Positions 53,719-64,000 of a DNA stretch of 64,000 bases are shown one piece after another; the stretch's first letter is position 1, and the number at the start of each line of letters is the position of its first letter. Source of the stretch: Bordetella parapertussis (GTDB taxonomy: Bacteria; Pseudomonadota; Gammaproteobacteria; Burkholderiales; SG8-39). Below the pieces are notes generated by a model that was not told where the DNA came from, did not search any database, and saw nothing but the letters and a program-made list of their open reading frames with translations. The position numbers and the translations under genes are program-made. Where the stretch lies: positions 1-64,000 of the forward strand of contig CAMAXP010000007.1 in NCBI GenBank assembly GCA_945862265.1, read 5' to 3'.

Positions 53719-56700
53719 TGCTCGTCCACTATTTGTTCGTCCTCTTCCTCGGGCGTAGCAAGGCGCTTGGGCGTGATGAAGCTGTAGACGACCGGCAACA
53801 GCCAGAGCGCCACGGCCAGCGCGGAGAGCATACCCCCCACCACGACCAGCGCGAACGGGCGCTGGGTTTCGCTGCCCACGCCGCTCGACATCGCCATGGG
53901 CAGCAAACCGACGAGCGCAAGCATCGCCGCCATCAGCACCGGCCGCAAACGATCGCCCGTGCCTTCCACCAGCGCGACGGTCAGTTCCTCCCCGCTGCGC
54001 CGCCGGGCTTCGGCCGCACTGAGCACGAGCAGTCCCATCAACGACACCTGTCCAAGCAGCGCGATAAAGCCCACCGCGGCGCTGACCGAAAGCGGGACGC
54101 CCGCGACCAGCAGCGCGAACGCGCCGCCCGTCAGCGCAAACGGAACCGTGAGCAGGATCGACAGTGCGCTGCGGCCGGAATTCATCGCCGCGTAGAGCAG
54201 CAGCAGCACCCCCAGCAGGGCGAGCGGGACCACGAGTTGCAGGCGCTCGATCGCGCGGCGCTGGTTCTCGAACTCGCCGCCCCAGACGAAATAATGCCCT
54301 TCGGGGGCCTTGACGGCCTTGTCGACGGTGGCGATCGCATCCTTGACCACCGAACCCATGTCGCGCCCCTCGATATTGAACTTCAACGCGAGAAAGCGGC
54401 TGTTGCCCTCGCGGTTGATCGTCGCCAGCGCATGCGCGGTGCGGATGGTCGCAAGATCTCGAATCGGGATCCGCGCGCCGGATTCACCGGCGATCGTCAC
54501 CGCGCCGATCTTTTCCGCCTCGTCGCGGATCTCCGGCGGCAGCATCAGGCGCACGGGCACCGGCCGCTCCCCCTCCCAAAGCGTGGTGGCGACGCGCCCG
54601 GACAGCGCGCTCTCCAGCGTGCGCTGCGCGTCCTCCATGCTCACGCCGGCCCGGGCGAGCGCCGCGCGGTCGAAAATGATCTGGAGCTGCGGCTTCAGGG
54701 CGTCGCGGTACAGGTCCAGGTCGACGATCCCCGGCACCGCCTTCAGGGCTTCCTTCGCGTGCTCCAGGGTGCTGCGCATCTTCGCGAGGTCGGGACCGAA
54801 CACCTTCAGCACGACCTTGCCGCGCACGCCGCTGACCGCCTCCTCCACGTTGTCCTTCATGGGCTGGGAGAAGTTGTAGCGCACACCGGGAATTTCGTTC
54901 AGGTTGACGCGCATTTCGTCGATCAGGCGCTTCTTGTCGTAGCCCGCGCGCCATTCCTTCACCGGCTTCAGGCGGATGAAGGTCTCGCTCATGTTGACGT
55001 CTTCGTTGTCCGTGCCGTCTTCAGGCCGGCCCTGCTCGCTCATCGTCTTCCTGACTTCGGGAAACAAGAGAATCCGCCGGCGCACTTCGAGCAGGATGTC
55101 CTGCCCCTTGGCGAGCGCGATGCTGGGCGGCATTTCGACAAACAGCTGGATATCGCCTTCGTCGAGTTCGGGCAGGAATTCGGTGCCCAGGCGGGTGAGC
55201 GTCAACGCGCCCAACCCGAGCACCACGAACGCCGCGACGACCACCGGCAAACGCGAACGCAGGGCGCGCGCAAGCGTAGCCTTGAAGCGCAGCCGCAGCC
55301 ACTCGATCCAGCCCGGCTCCTGCAGCCGCGCATGATGCGGGCGCAGCAACGCGGCGCACAGGGCCGGCACCAGCGTCAGGGCAAAGATCAGCGCCCCCAC
55401 CAGGGCAAACGAATACGTGAGCGCCAGCGGCCTGAAGATCCGGCCCTCGACCGATTGCAGCGTGAATACCGGCACCAGGGCCGCGATGATGATCAGCATG
55501 GCGTACAGCGTGGGACGCCCGATGTCGACCGCGGACCGCACCACCAGCCGGAGCACGTCGCGGCGGGTGGCGGGGCGTTCGTGCCGCAACGCGTGGATCA
55601 CGTTCTCCACCAGCACGACGGCGCCGTCGACGAGGATGCCGAAATCGATCGCACCCATCGAAATCAGGTTCGCCGGCAGGCCCATCGCGTGCAGACCGAG
55701 AAAGGCCACCAACAGCGACAGGGGTATGACCGCGGCCACGATGCCGGAACACACCATGCTGCGCAGGAACAGCCACACCACGCCCACCACCAGCAGGAAC
55801 CCGCTCAGCAGGTTTTCATGCACCGTCGAGAGCGTGAGCCCGACGAGGTCGCTGCGATCGTAATAGGTCTCGATCTTCATGCCCTTGGGCAGGATCTTTT
55901 CGTTGAGCTCGCGCACCTTCTCGTGAACGCCCTCCAGCACCTGCGACGGGTTCTGGCCGCGCCGCATCCAGATGAAGCTCTCGATACCTTCCTTTTCGAG
56001 CCCGACCCCCACCGCCCCGCGCCGCGGCGTGTATGACTGCACCACGGTCGCGATGTCGCCCACGGTGATGGGGGTGCCGTCCTTGCTCTTGAGCACGATG
56101 CGCTTGATGTCCTCGGCGGTGTTCAGGTAGCCGATGCCGCGCACGGTCAACTCCTGGTCGCCGTGCCGCAGGAACCCGGCGCCCACGTTGATGTTCGACC
56201 TGGCGAGCGCCTGCTCGACATCCGCGAGGGTCAGGCCGGCGGCAAACAGGCGCCCGGGATCGGCGCGCACGTGGGCTTCCTTCAGGTAGCCGCCGAACGG
56301 CACGATGTCCGCCACGCCCGGCACCTGGCGCAGCGCGCGCACGACCGTCCATTGCATCTCGGAGCGCATCTCGTAGAGGTCGTGCCGGTCGCTGGTGATG
56401 CGGAACTGGTAGACCTCGCCCAGCGGCGTGGCCTCGGGCGCGAGCTCGGGCGTCGCCCCCGGCGGCAGCTCGGCCACGCCCGCGCGTTGCGAAACGATGG
56501 TGCGCGCGACGAAACTGTTGGTGTCGTCCGAAAACGTCAGCGTGATCAGCGACAGCCCGAACAGGCTCTCGCTGCGCATCCGGGTCATGCCGGGCGTGCC
56601 GTTGAGTTCCCGCTCGAGGGGCACGGTGATGCGCCGTTCGATCTCCTCGGGAGCGTTGCCCGGAAGCTGGGTGATCACCGTCACCTGGGTGTTGGTGACG

Positions 56701-56822
56701 TCCGGGTACGCCTCGATCGGCGTGTCGAAGTAGGCGCGCAGTCCGAGCACCGCCACCACGGCCGTGGCAAACAGGACCGCGGCGCGGCGGTGAACGCAGG
56801 TTTCGATCAGCAGTCGCAGCAT
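53715..56822 (-). CDS. RND efflux pump inner-membrane protein, heavy-metal (CusA/CzcA) type
   Basis: 1035 aa with twelve membrane helices in two halves. Helix 4 has GAIDFGILVDGAVVLVEN: the acidic pattern D-x-x-x-x-x-D-x-x-x-x-x-x-E is that of heavy-metal RND pumps (CzcA/CusA). ITVPLERELNGTPGMTRMRS and DIVPFGGYLKEAHVRADPGR are also family blocks. It exports a metal such as Cu/Ag or Co/Zn/Cd using the proton gradient. I cannot call the ion from the sequence. It lies between the MFP (3-bp gap) and TolC genes, the usual order in transcription. Confidence 0.93.
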   Translation of the reverse strand: MLRLLIETCVHRRAAVLFATAVVAVLGLRAYFDTPIEAYPDVTNTQVTVITQLPGNAPEEIERRITVPLERELNGTPGMTRMRSESLFGLSLITLTFSDDTNSFVARTIVSQRAGVAELPPGATPELAPEATPLGEVYQFRITSDRHDLYEMRSEMQWTVVRALRQVPGVADIVPFGGYLKEAHVRADPGRLFAAGLTLADVEQALARSNINVGAGFLRHGDQELTVRGIGYLNTAEDIKRIVLKSKDGTPITVGDIATVVQSYTPRRGAVGVGLEKEGIESFIWMRRGQNPSQVLEGVHEKVRELNEKILPKGMKIETYYDRSDLVGLTLSTVHENLLSGFLLVVGVVWLFLRSMVCSGIVAAVIPLSLLVAFLGLHAMGLPANLISMGAIDFGILVDGAVVLVENVIHALRHERPATRRDVLRLVVRSAVDIGRPTLYAMLIIIAALVPVFTLQSVEGRIFRPLALTYSFALVGALIFALTLVPALCAALLRPHHARLQEPGWIEWLRLRFKATLARALRSRLPVVVAAFVVLGLGALTLTRLGTEFLPELDEGDIQLFVEMPPSIALAKGQDILLEVRRRILLFPEVRKTMSEQGRPEDGTDNEDVNMSETFIRLKPVKEWRAGYDKKRLIDEMRVNLNEIPGVRYNFSQPMKDNVEEAVSGVRGKVVLKVFGPDLAKMRSTLEHAKEALKAVPGIVDLDLYRDALKPQLQIIFDRAALARAGVSMEDAQRTLESALSGRVATTLWEGERPVPVRLMLPPEIRDEAEKIGAVTIAGESGARIPIRDLATIRTAHALATINREGNSRFLALKFNIEGRDMGSVVKDAIATVDKAVKAPEGHYFVWGGEFENQRRAIERLQLVVPLALLGVLLLLYAAMNSGRSALSILLTVPFALTGGAFALLVAGVPLSVSAAVGFIALLGQVSLMGLLVLSAAEARRRSGEELTVALVEGTGDRLRPVLMAAMLALVGLLPMAMSSGVGSETQRPFALVVVGGMLSALAVALWLLPVVYSFITPKRLATPEEEDEQIVDEQ

Positions 56823-56825
56823 GGG

Positions 56826-57944
56826 CTAGAGCAGCAGGTCGGCCTGTGTATCGAGCAGCAGGGCGCCGCGCACGACCACCTTTTCACCGGCCGCGAGTCC
56901 TTTCAGGACCACCACCTGCCCGTCCCTGTTGCGGCCGGTTTCGATATCCCTGGATTCGAACGTCCCATCCGGCTTTTCCACGTAGATCACGCGGCGTTTG
57001 CCGTCCTTGACGAGCACCGCCGCGACCGGCAGCGAGATCGCGGAATCCGTGCCCGCGCGCAGCGCGACCTGCGCCAGCATGCCCGCCTGCAGGCCGTCGA
57101 CCCGGCGGGCGAGCGTCAGGTACACGTTCATGCGCCGCGATTCGGCTTCCACGCGCGGACTGACCGCTTCCACTTTCGCGGCGACGCTGGTGTTGAGCGC
57201 CGCCAGCTGGACTTCGGCCGCCTGGCCGATCGCGATGCGATTCAGGTCGCTTTCGGCGACCTGCGCGACGACCTGCAGTTGCGCAGGGTCGCCCAGCTCC
57301 AGCAAGGGCTCCCCGCCCGGGGCGACCGTGGCGCCGACCGCGACGCGGATCGACACGACCACGCCGTTGCTTGGCGCCCTGACGACCACCCGGCCGTTCT
57401 GGCCCGCACCGATCAGGCCCGCCGCCTGCCGCGCGCGCTCGTGCTCGGTGCGCGCTTCCTTCAGGCGGACTTCGGCTTCCTGCCGCTCGTGCTCAAGCCC
57501 GACGCCCTTTTCGACCATTTCGACATTGCGCCTCAAGACGATCTCCGCCGCGGCCAGTCGCGTGGCGGCGTTGTCGAGGTTCGCGCGCGTCGCGGACGCA
57601 TCGGCGCTTTCGATTGTCAGTATTTGCGTACCGGCCTTGACCACTTCGCCGGCGCGCACATGCAAGACCACGACACGCCCCGCGACGGTGGCGCCTACCG
57701 AGGACTGCGCCTGCGGGCGAAAGGCCACCCGGCCGGGCATGGAGAGCACATCGGCGGTTTGCGCGGTCCCGACGGTTTCGATCGTCAGGAACTGCTTCTG
57801 CGCGACCGTGACCTGGACTGAGTTCGCGGCACTGCCGGGGCGGGACGAGGCCTGCGGCTTGGCATGCTCCGCCGTGCGCTCGCCGCAGCCGGCCAGAACG
57901 ACGGCGCACACGGCCGTCAGCGTGGCTTTCTGAAATCTGTGCAT
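56826..57944 (-). CDS. RND efflux periplasmic adaptor (MFP) lipoprotein
   Basis: 372 aa. MHRFQKATLTAVCAVVLAGC is a lipoprotein signal (lipobox LAGC, Cys20). Lipoyl half-motifs follow: VAGRVVVLHVRAGEVVKAGT and VVVRAPSNGVVVSIRVAVGA, with a coiled hairpin between them. ATG 57944 was chosen for the lipobox. It is the first gene of the efflux operon, 3 bp before the RND gene. It links the inner pump to TolC. Confidence 0.9.
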   Translation of the reverse strand: MHRFQKATLTAVCAVVLAGCGERTAEHAKPQASSRPGSAANSVQVTVAQKQFLTIETVGTAQTADVLSMPGRVAFRPQAQSSVGATVAGRVVVLHVRAGEVVKAGTQILTIESADASATRANLDNAATRLAAAEIVLRRNVEMVEKGVGLEHERQEAEVRLKEARTEHERARQAAGLIGAGQNGRVVVRAPSNGVVVSIRVAVGATVAPGGEPLLELGDPAQLQVVAQVAESDLNRIAIGQAAEVQLAALNTSVAAKVEAVSPRVEAESRRMNVYLTLARRVDGLQAGMLAQVALRAGTDSAISLPVAAVLVKDGKRRVIYVEKPDGTFESRDIETGRNRDGQVVVLKGLAAGEKVVVRGALLLDTQADLLL

Positions 57945-58279
57945 GTATGGGTGTCGAGTCGGACTTGTCGATGCAATCAGGATCGGGGCTCGCGCCGCAG
58001 GGAAGGGACAGGACGCTAACAGCGGGGGTTTGCCGATAGCTTGCGGGTTGCTGTCGTTCCGCTGACAAAGGACCGAAAGCAAACAAACCCCTGATTGATG
58101 CACTGCACAATCCATGCGGCTAAAAAAAGCCTTCCCGAACAAATGGTTGTTCGCGGTTGCGGCTGCATTAAGCGTGCGCTAGCATCGACTCGAATTCACG
58201 CCGGGCGATCCAGCTGGTCTTCATTGCCCGGCCGTACCCAAAAACGAATCGCAAAACCCTGTAATCAAGAGGAGGTCGC
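57945..58279. other. Intergenic region between the efflux operon and coxS
   Basis: 335 bp without a gene. It should hold two divergent promoters (efflux operon left, coxS right). A short hairpin GGCT-aaaaaa-AGCC lies at about 58113-58126. Near the right end AAGAGGAGGT gives coxS a very good Shine-Dalgarno site. I see no clear -35/-10 pair or operator. Confidence 0.6.
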
Positions 58280-58753
58280 ATGTCCATCAAAGTCTCCATG
58301 ACCGTCAACGGCAAACCCGTGTCCGCCACAGTTGAGGAACGCACGCTGCTGGTCACCCTCATCCGCGAGGAACTGCGCCTGACCGGCACCCACGTCGGAT
58401 GCGACACCGCCCAGTGCGGCGCCTGCACCGTCCATATGAATGGCAAGGCGGTGAAGTCCTGCTCGATGCTGGCCATGCAGGCCGAGGGCGCGGCCATCCA
58501 GACAATCGAAGGCGTCGCGGCCGCCGACGGCACGCTGCATCCGATGCAGGCGGCCTTCAAGGAGAACCACGGCCTGCAATGCGGCTTCTGCACCCCGGGC
58601 ATGGTGATGAACGCCATCGACCTCGTGAAAGGCCGCCCGGATATCACCGAAACCGAGATCCGCGAGGGGCTGGAAGGCAACCTCTGCCGCTGCACCGGCT
58701 ATCACAACATCGTGAAGTCGATCGCAGCGGGCGCGAAAGCAATGGCCAAGTAA
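58280..58753 (+). CDS. Molybdenum hydroxylase 2Fe-2S subunit (CoxS-like)
   Basis: 157 aa. The plant-type cluster Cys are C41, C46, C49 and C61 ([13 protein letters not shown]). The second cluster has C101 and C104 ([10 protein letters not shown]) and C136 and C138 (NLCRCTGY). It passes electrons from the molybdenum site to FAD. It is preceded by GAGGAGGT. It is the first gene of a coxS-coxL-coxM-ordered operon, which is the order of form-II Cox-like enzymes. Confidence 0.95.
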   Translation: MSIKVSMTVNGKPVSATVEERTLLVTLIREELRLTGTHVGCDTAQCGACTVHMNGKAVKSCSMLAMQAEGAAIQTIEGVAAADGTLHPMQAAFKENHGLQCGFCTPGMVMNAIDLVKGRPDITETEIREGLEGNLCRCTGYHNIVKSIAAGAKAMAK

Positions 58754-58780
58754 TCCCATATAAAAATATCGGAGACAACC

Positions 58781-61147
<2,367 letters not shown>

Positions 61148-61158
61148 GGAGAACCACA

Positions 61159-61959
61159 ATGCACGCATTCAAATACCACCACCCCACCAGCCTCGCCGAC
61201 GCGATGGCCATAGCGGCCAAGAATGCCGACGGCAAGATCCTCGCCGGCGGCCAGAGCCTCGTCCAGGCCATGAAGCTGCGCCTGAACTCGCCGACCGACA
61301 TCGTCGACCTCGGCGGCATCAAGGAGCTCGCCGGCATCAAGGTGGAAGGCACCTCGATCACCATCGGCGCAATGACCCGGCACGCCGACGTCGAGAACAA
61401 CGCCGACGTAAAGAAGATGATCCCGGCGCTCGCGCGCCTCGCCGGCGGCATCGGCGACCGGCAGGTGCGGCACATGGGCACCATCGGCGGATCGGTGGCC
61501 AACAGCGACCCGGCGGCCTGCTACCCGGCGGCCGTGCTGGGCCTGGGCGCGACGATCACCACCAACAAGAGGAAGATTGCTGCGGACGACTTCTTCACGG
61601 GGTTGTTCGAGACGGCGCTGGAACCGGGCGAACTGATCACCGCGGTCACCTTCCCCTCGGTAAAGCGCGCCGGGTACATCAAGTTCAAGAACCCCGCCTC
61701 GCGCTTCGCGCTGGTCGGCGTGTTCGTGGCCGATACCGGCTCGGGCGTTCGTGTGGCCGTGACCGGCGCCGCTTCGTGCGTCTTTCGCGTGCCCGCGATC
61801 GAGAAGGCGCTGGCGGCGAACTTCTCGCCGGACGCCGTGCCCGCCGACACCGTCAAGGCCTCGGACCTCAACGCCGACCTGCACGGCTCGGCCGAGTACC
61901 GGGCGCACCTGATCACGGTCATGACCAAGCGCGCGGTCACCCAGGCGCTCGGGAAATAG
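61159..61959 (+). CDS. FAD-binding medium subunit (CoxM-like)
   Basis: 266 aa. The FAD-binding motifs are GKILAGGQSLVQAMKLRL (AGGQS) and HMGTIGGSVANSDPAACYPA (TIGGS). ATG 61159 follows AGGAGA. It receives electrons from the 2Fe-2S subunit and passes them to the respiratory chain or NAD. It is the last gene of the operon and is followed by a strong terminator. Confidence 0.94.
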   Translation: MHAFKYHHPTSLADAMAIAAKNADGKILAGGQSLVQAMKLRLNSPTDIVDLGGIKELAGIKVEGTSITIGAMTRHADVENNADVKKMIPALARLAGGIGDRQVRHMGTIGGSVANSDPAACYPAAVLGLGATITTNKRKIAADDFFTGLFETALEPGELITAVTFPSVKRAGYIKFKNPASRFALVGVFVADTGSGVRVAVTGAASCVFRVPAIEKALAANFSPDAVPADTVKASDLNADLHGSAEYRAHLITVMTKRAVTQALGK

Positions 61960-61980
61960 CTTTCAAGCAGTTGCCATGAC

Positions 61981-62007
61981 AGGCCCGCTTCGGCGGGCCT
62001 TTTTTTT
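61981..62007 (+). terminator. Rho-independent terminator of the cox-like operon
   Basis: AGGCCCGC-TTCG-GCGGGCCT: an 8-bp perfect stem with a UUCG loop (61981-62000), followed by seven Ts. It starts 21 bp after the coxM stop. Confidence 0.93.
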
Positions 62008-62070
62008 ACCTCCGGGAGACAACCATCCTGCACGGCGACCCCACCAGGCCGGGGACTGCGTAGCCGGCGT

Positions 62071-62101
62071 GGAACTATTCGGAACTATTCGCGAACTATT
62101 C
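62071..62101 (+). repeat. 10-11-bp tandem repeat
   Basis: GGAACTATTC twice (62071-62090), then GCGAACTATTC (62091-62101). It directly precedes the inverted repeat. Confidence 0.7.
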
Positions 62102-62152
62102 GGGTCAGAGTCGTCTATTGAAAGCGACCGAAAAGTGGTCGACTCCGACCCC
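62102..62152. repeat. REP-like inverted repeat
   Basis: GGGTCAGAGTCG (62102-62113) is mirrored by CGACTCCGACCC (62140-62151) with one mismatch. Inside lies a smaller stem CGACC-gaaaagt-GGTCG. The right arm is the same 19-mer that sits inside the hydrolase gene at 25661-25679. It probably belongs to the RAYT-linked repeats. The gap up to 62274 shows nothing else. Confidence 0.65.
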
Positions 62153-62274
62153 GATTGGCGCGTTGAAGGGGCCGATGTATTGGCGATCTCTCACCCCGAT
62201 TCGCGACCCCGGTCAACGCCTCCTGATACCGCACGTTTGGCACCGATAGACACAACCATGACTATATTGCTACC

Positions 62275-62568
62275 ATGCAATATACGCCTGCGGTGCTCGT
62301 TGCCCAAGCCAAGGAAGTCCGGGACGACGGTTCGATCGTCGAGGTCGTTATCTGGGAACTCGCCGAGCCACTGTCACCGAGCACGCACAGGTACAAGTAC
62401 CGGCTGTACTACGGCGCAGCAGGCACCAACCGGGTAAGGTACGACAACGAACGCGGCAATGGCGATCACCGGCACGTCAGGAATCGCGAAGAGGACTACG
62501 CCTTCACCACGATCGAGCAGTTGCTGGCGGACTTCGAATCGGACGTGAACAGCTGGGATAAGCCATGA
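62275..62568 (+). CDS. DUF6516-type (TumE-like) toxin
   Basis: 97 aa. RLYYGAAGTNRVRYDNERGN, then GDHRHVRNREEDYAFTTIEQ and LLADFESDV match the DUF6516/TumE pattern (RYDNE-G-GDHRH). This domain is the toxin of a recently named pair in which an HTH partner (TumA) is the antitoxin. The stop overlaps the next gene by 4 bp (ATGA). It looks intact. Confidence 0.75.
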   Translation: MQYTPAVLVAQAKEVRDDGSIVEVVIWELAEPLSPSTHRYKYRLYYGAAGTNRVRYDNERGNGDHRHVRNREEDYAFTTIEQLLADFESDVNSWDKP

Positions 62569-62918
62569 AAGCAATCATCGAATTGAGCCGCAAAGGTTCG
62601 ATCTTCAAGGCCGCGGCGCAGCAGGTCGCCGGCGCCCGGCGCGGGCAAGCGCCCGACTTCCGCCTGAGCTTCGAGTCGGCACGCGCGCTGTTCGCCGAAC
62701 TGACCCCGGCGCGCTTGGATCTCCTTGATACGCTGCGCCGCTCGGGACCGAGCAGCGTCTACGCGCTGGCGAAAACCGCGGCACGCAACTATTCGAACAT
62801 CCACACCGACGTATCGCGCCTGGTGGAACTGGGCCTGGTCGAACGTGCGGAGGACGGCACGGTGTCCGTTCCCTTTGACGCTGTGGAGATTCGGTTTCCC
62901 CTCGCGCAGGTCGCCTGA
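62565..62918 (+). CDS. HTH antitoxin partner of the DUF6516 protein
   Basis: 117 aa. The C-terminal winged-HTH-like part reads PARLDLLDTLRRSGPSSVYA and LAKTAARNYSNIHTDVSRLV, then ELGLVERAEDGTVSVPFD, similar to MarR/HVO_A0114-type regulators. It probably neutralises the upstream protein and represses their promoter. Overlap of ATGA with the toxin supports co-translation. Confidence 0.78.
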   Translation: MKAIIELSRKGSIFKAAAQQVAGARRGQAPDFRLSFESARALFAELTPARLDLLDTLRRSGPSSVYALAKTAARNYSNIHTDVSRLVELGLVERAEDGTVSVPFDAVEIRFPLAQVA

Positions 62919-62970
62919 CAAGAGCGGACGATTCGGGTTGGCTTACTCGACCCCACTTACGCAGACAACC

Positions 62971-63273
62971 ATGAGCTACTTTTGGCGCATGTTCAAATCT
63001 GTTTTCGGTATCACGCTTGTCATTGGCATTGCGTATTTCCTGTACAACTACAGCACCGCAGAAGGGCGCGTCCGTGCGTTGTGCCCGCAAATCAAGCCGG
63101 GCATGTCAATTGCGTCGCTGCAGGAGTTTGCCAATGATCACGGCCTTGGTCCCGGCCGGCCACACGAGGGCGTCAACTACCTTGTGGAGACAAAGTCATA
63201 CGGCCGGCATGGCTGCCGGGTGGTGGTTGCATCGGGCGTCGTTCAGGAGTCGACTCACACCTATGCGGACTGA
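62971..63273 (+). CDS. Small single-span membrane protein, unknown
   Basis: 100 aa. One membrane helix near the start (SVFGITLVIGIAYFLYNY), then a periplasmic part of about 75 residues with two Cys (LCPQIKPGMSIASLQEFAND and YGRHGCRVVVASGVVQEST) that could form a disulfide. The PGMS-x-x-x-LQ pattern recalls small lipoprotein/SmpA-like domains, but I do not recognise the family. It stands alone between the toxin-antitoxin pair and repeat copy D. Confidence 0.65.
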   Translation: MSYFWRMFKSVFGITLVIGIAYFLYNYSTAEGRVRALCPQIKPGMSIASLQEFANDHGLGPGRPHEGVNYLVETKSYGRHGCRVVVASGVVQESTHTYAD

Positions 63274-63324
63274 GCCCCTTCGACCGTGGGACGCGTTGAC
63301 TTCCGCACTTGCAGTCAGGTCTGG

Positions 63325-63401
63325 AATGTACCGATAAGGATACACTATCTGCCATGAGAGCGGCTCCTGGCAATGACTTCTATAGACGAAAGTTCTTAAT
63401 T
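63325..63401 (+). repeat. 77-bp interspersed repeat, copy D
   Basis: CTGCCATGAGAGCGGCTCC core with AATGTACCGATAAGGATACA upstream. It ends 12 bp before the ATG of the following secreted protein, so in this copy it could serve as a 5' leader. Confidence 0.65.
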
Positions 63402-63413
63402 AGTGGATATAAA

Positions 63414-63854
63414 ATGATCCAGACGCGCGCCCTCCTGCTGGCCCTCCTCGCCCTCGCCCCCGCGGCCCACGCAGCGGACAACGCCCGCTGCATGGAGGTC
63501 TACAACGCGGAGCTCGCGCGCATCACCCGCGAGGCCGAGGCAGCCGCAAGGGGAAGGCCCGCACCCAGAGACCTCGAGGCCCAGCGGCAGATCCTGATCC
63601 CGATCGAGCGGGCGATGCGCGAAGCCGCCGACAAGGCGGACAAGTGCGAGCGCGGGAACCGCGACCACTCCAAGGACGAGGCAACCACGATGAACATCCG
63701 CGCGCGGCAGTGCGCCGAGGACGTGGACCGGCAGCTCGCCATGCTGCGCGGGCGCTACAAGGGCAACATGCCCGCCCAGGAGCGGGAGACGCTGCGCGCG
63801 CAGGAAGCGAAGCTCGAGGCCGCGCGGGCGGACTGCATCAAGCTGGCCCGCTGA
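63414..63854 (+). CDS. Secreted helical protein, unknown
   Basis: 146 aa. MIQTRALLLALLALAPAAHA is a signal peptide (cut near AHA-AD). The mature part is charged and helical, with four Cys (ARCMEVYNAE, DKCERGNRD, RQCAEDVDR and ADCIKLAR) that could pair as two disulfides in a helical hairpin. ATG 63414 directly follows the A/T tail of repeat D. I do not recognise a family. Confidence 0.7.
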   Translation: MIQTRALLLALLALAPAAHAADNARCMEVYNAELARITREAEAAARGRPAPRDLEAQRQILIPIERAMREAADKADKCERGNRDHSKDEATTMNIRARQCAEDVDRQLAMLRGRYKGNMPAQERETLRAQEAKLEAARADCIKLAR

Positions 63855-63903
63855 ACTACCCGAGGCCGCCCGAGCCCTGGATCTGGAATAGCCGTTTGCG
63901 TTG

Positions 63904-63952
63904 TTTTAGATTTTTGATAATATCTAAAATACAACTCCCGCTTATTTTAGAT
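63904..63952. promoter_or_regulatory. A/T-rich operator-like repeats before the right-edge gene
   Basis: TTTTAGAT at 63904-63911, its inverse ATCTAAAA at 63922-63929, and TTTTAGAT again at 63945-63952, in a strikingly A/T-rich strip. It probably contains the promoter and binding sites of a dimeric regulator for the gene at 63970. Confidence 0.5.
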
Positions 63953-63969
63953 TTCCCCGGAACCCGCCC

Positions 63970-64000
63970 ATGAAGCGCTACCAGGCCGGCCGTTACGTCC
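63970..64000 (+). CDS. Start of a gene cut by the right edge
   Basis: ATG 63970 reads MKRYQAGRYV and then the window ends. There are too few residues to name a product. The A/T-rich repeats directly upstream suggest a regulated or horizontally acquired gene. Confidence 0.4.
   Translation, partial: MKRYQAGRYV

Noticed and set aside
53718..56036. 772-codon open frame on the + strand
   Set aside because: Antisense to the RND pump; an artefact of GC-biased third positions.
62071..62152. CRISPR-like repeats
   Set aside because: Only two and a half 10-11-bp units with no spacers; no cas genes anywhere in the window.

Overview
The window is GC-rich, gene-dense bacterial DNA, most likely from a betaproteobacterium of the Burkholderiales. 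Reasons: seven stand-alone tripartite-tricarboxylate-type (Bug/TctC) solute-binding proteins in 64 kb, the cluster glyA-nrdR-ribD-ribE, an HrpA helicase, and a form-II CoxSLM-type molybdenum hydroxylase. The genus cannot be fixed from the sequence alone. No rRNA, tRNA or CRISPR array was seen.

Layout. 1-3.5 kb is an accessory strip: the tail of a REP-associated transposase, a RelE/XRE toxin-antitoxin pair, a ParDE pair whose toxin is frameshifted by an 8-bp duplication, a second parE scrap, inverted poly-T/GGCC repeats, a 36-bp perfect palindrome, a Bug gene and BrnT/BrnA remains. 3.5-9 kb is housekeeping or general: hrpA, an EamA transporter, a rhodanese and a YjbQ protein. 9-14.8 kb is a minus-strand operon (Bug, FAD monooxygenase, Bug, carotenoid/stilbene oxygenase, LysR) that looks catabolic. 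15-22.7 kb is a tight nine-gene minus-strand operon: isonitrile hydratase-like protein, LivHMGF-type ABC transporter, Tat-exported binding protein, nitrilase, cupin and Bug. A 20-bp palindrome and a LysR gene lie upstream. I infer uptake and breakdown of C-N triple-bond compounds; this is the best candidate for an undescribed system.

23.8-28 kb is a scrap zone: a hydrolase remnant, HigBA, an esterase, a TPR protein, a deacetylase remnant and a RelE/XRE pair. 28-31.6 kb holds a UGSC-like (seleno)protein homologue with Cys in place of Sec, plus an SDR and a Bug. A secreted creatininase-family protein, a sterol-desaturase-like protein and a RIO kinase (apparently with an ATC start) follow. 34.7-37.6 kb is a TauD/TfdA dioxygenase between two Bug genes. 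37.7-41.2 kb is glyA-nrdR-ribD-ribE.

41.4-45.9 kb is a phosphorelay operon: hybrid kinase, Hpt, and response regulator-nucleotide cyclase. MocA and XdhC follow; they probably serve the CoxSLM enzyme at 58.3-62 kb. 47.6-58 kb carries a frameshifted sensor kinase with its regulator, an LTA-synthase-like enzyme, a second paralogous regulator, and a CusA/CzcA-type RND efflux set (TolC, RND, MFP). The right end has a DUF6516/HTH toxin-antitoxin pair, small exported proteins and a gene cut by the edge.

Four copies of a 77-79-bp element (14912, 41267, 45915 and 63325), all in the same orientation, sit in or at the edge of intergenic gaps and have no function I recognise.
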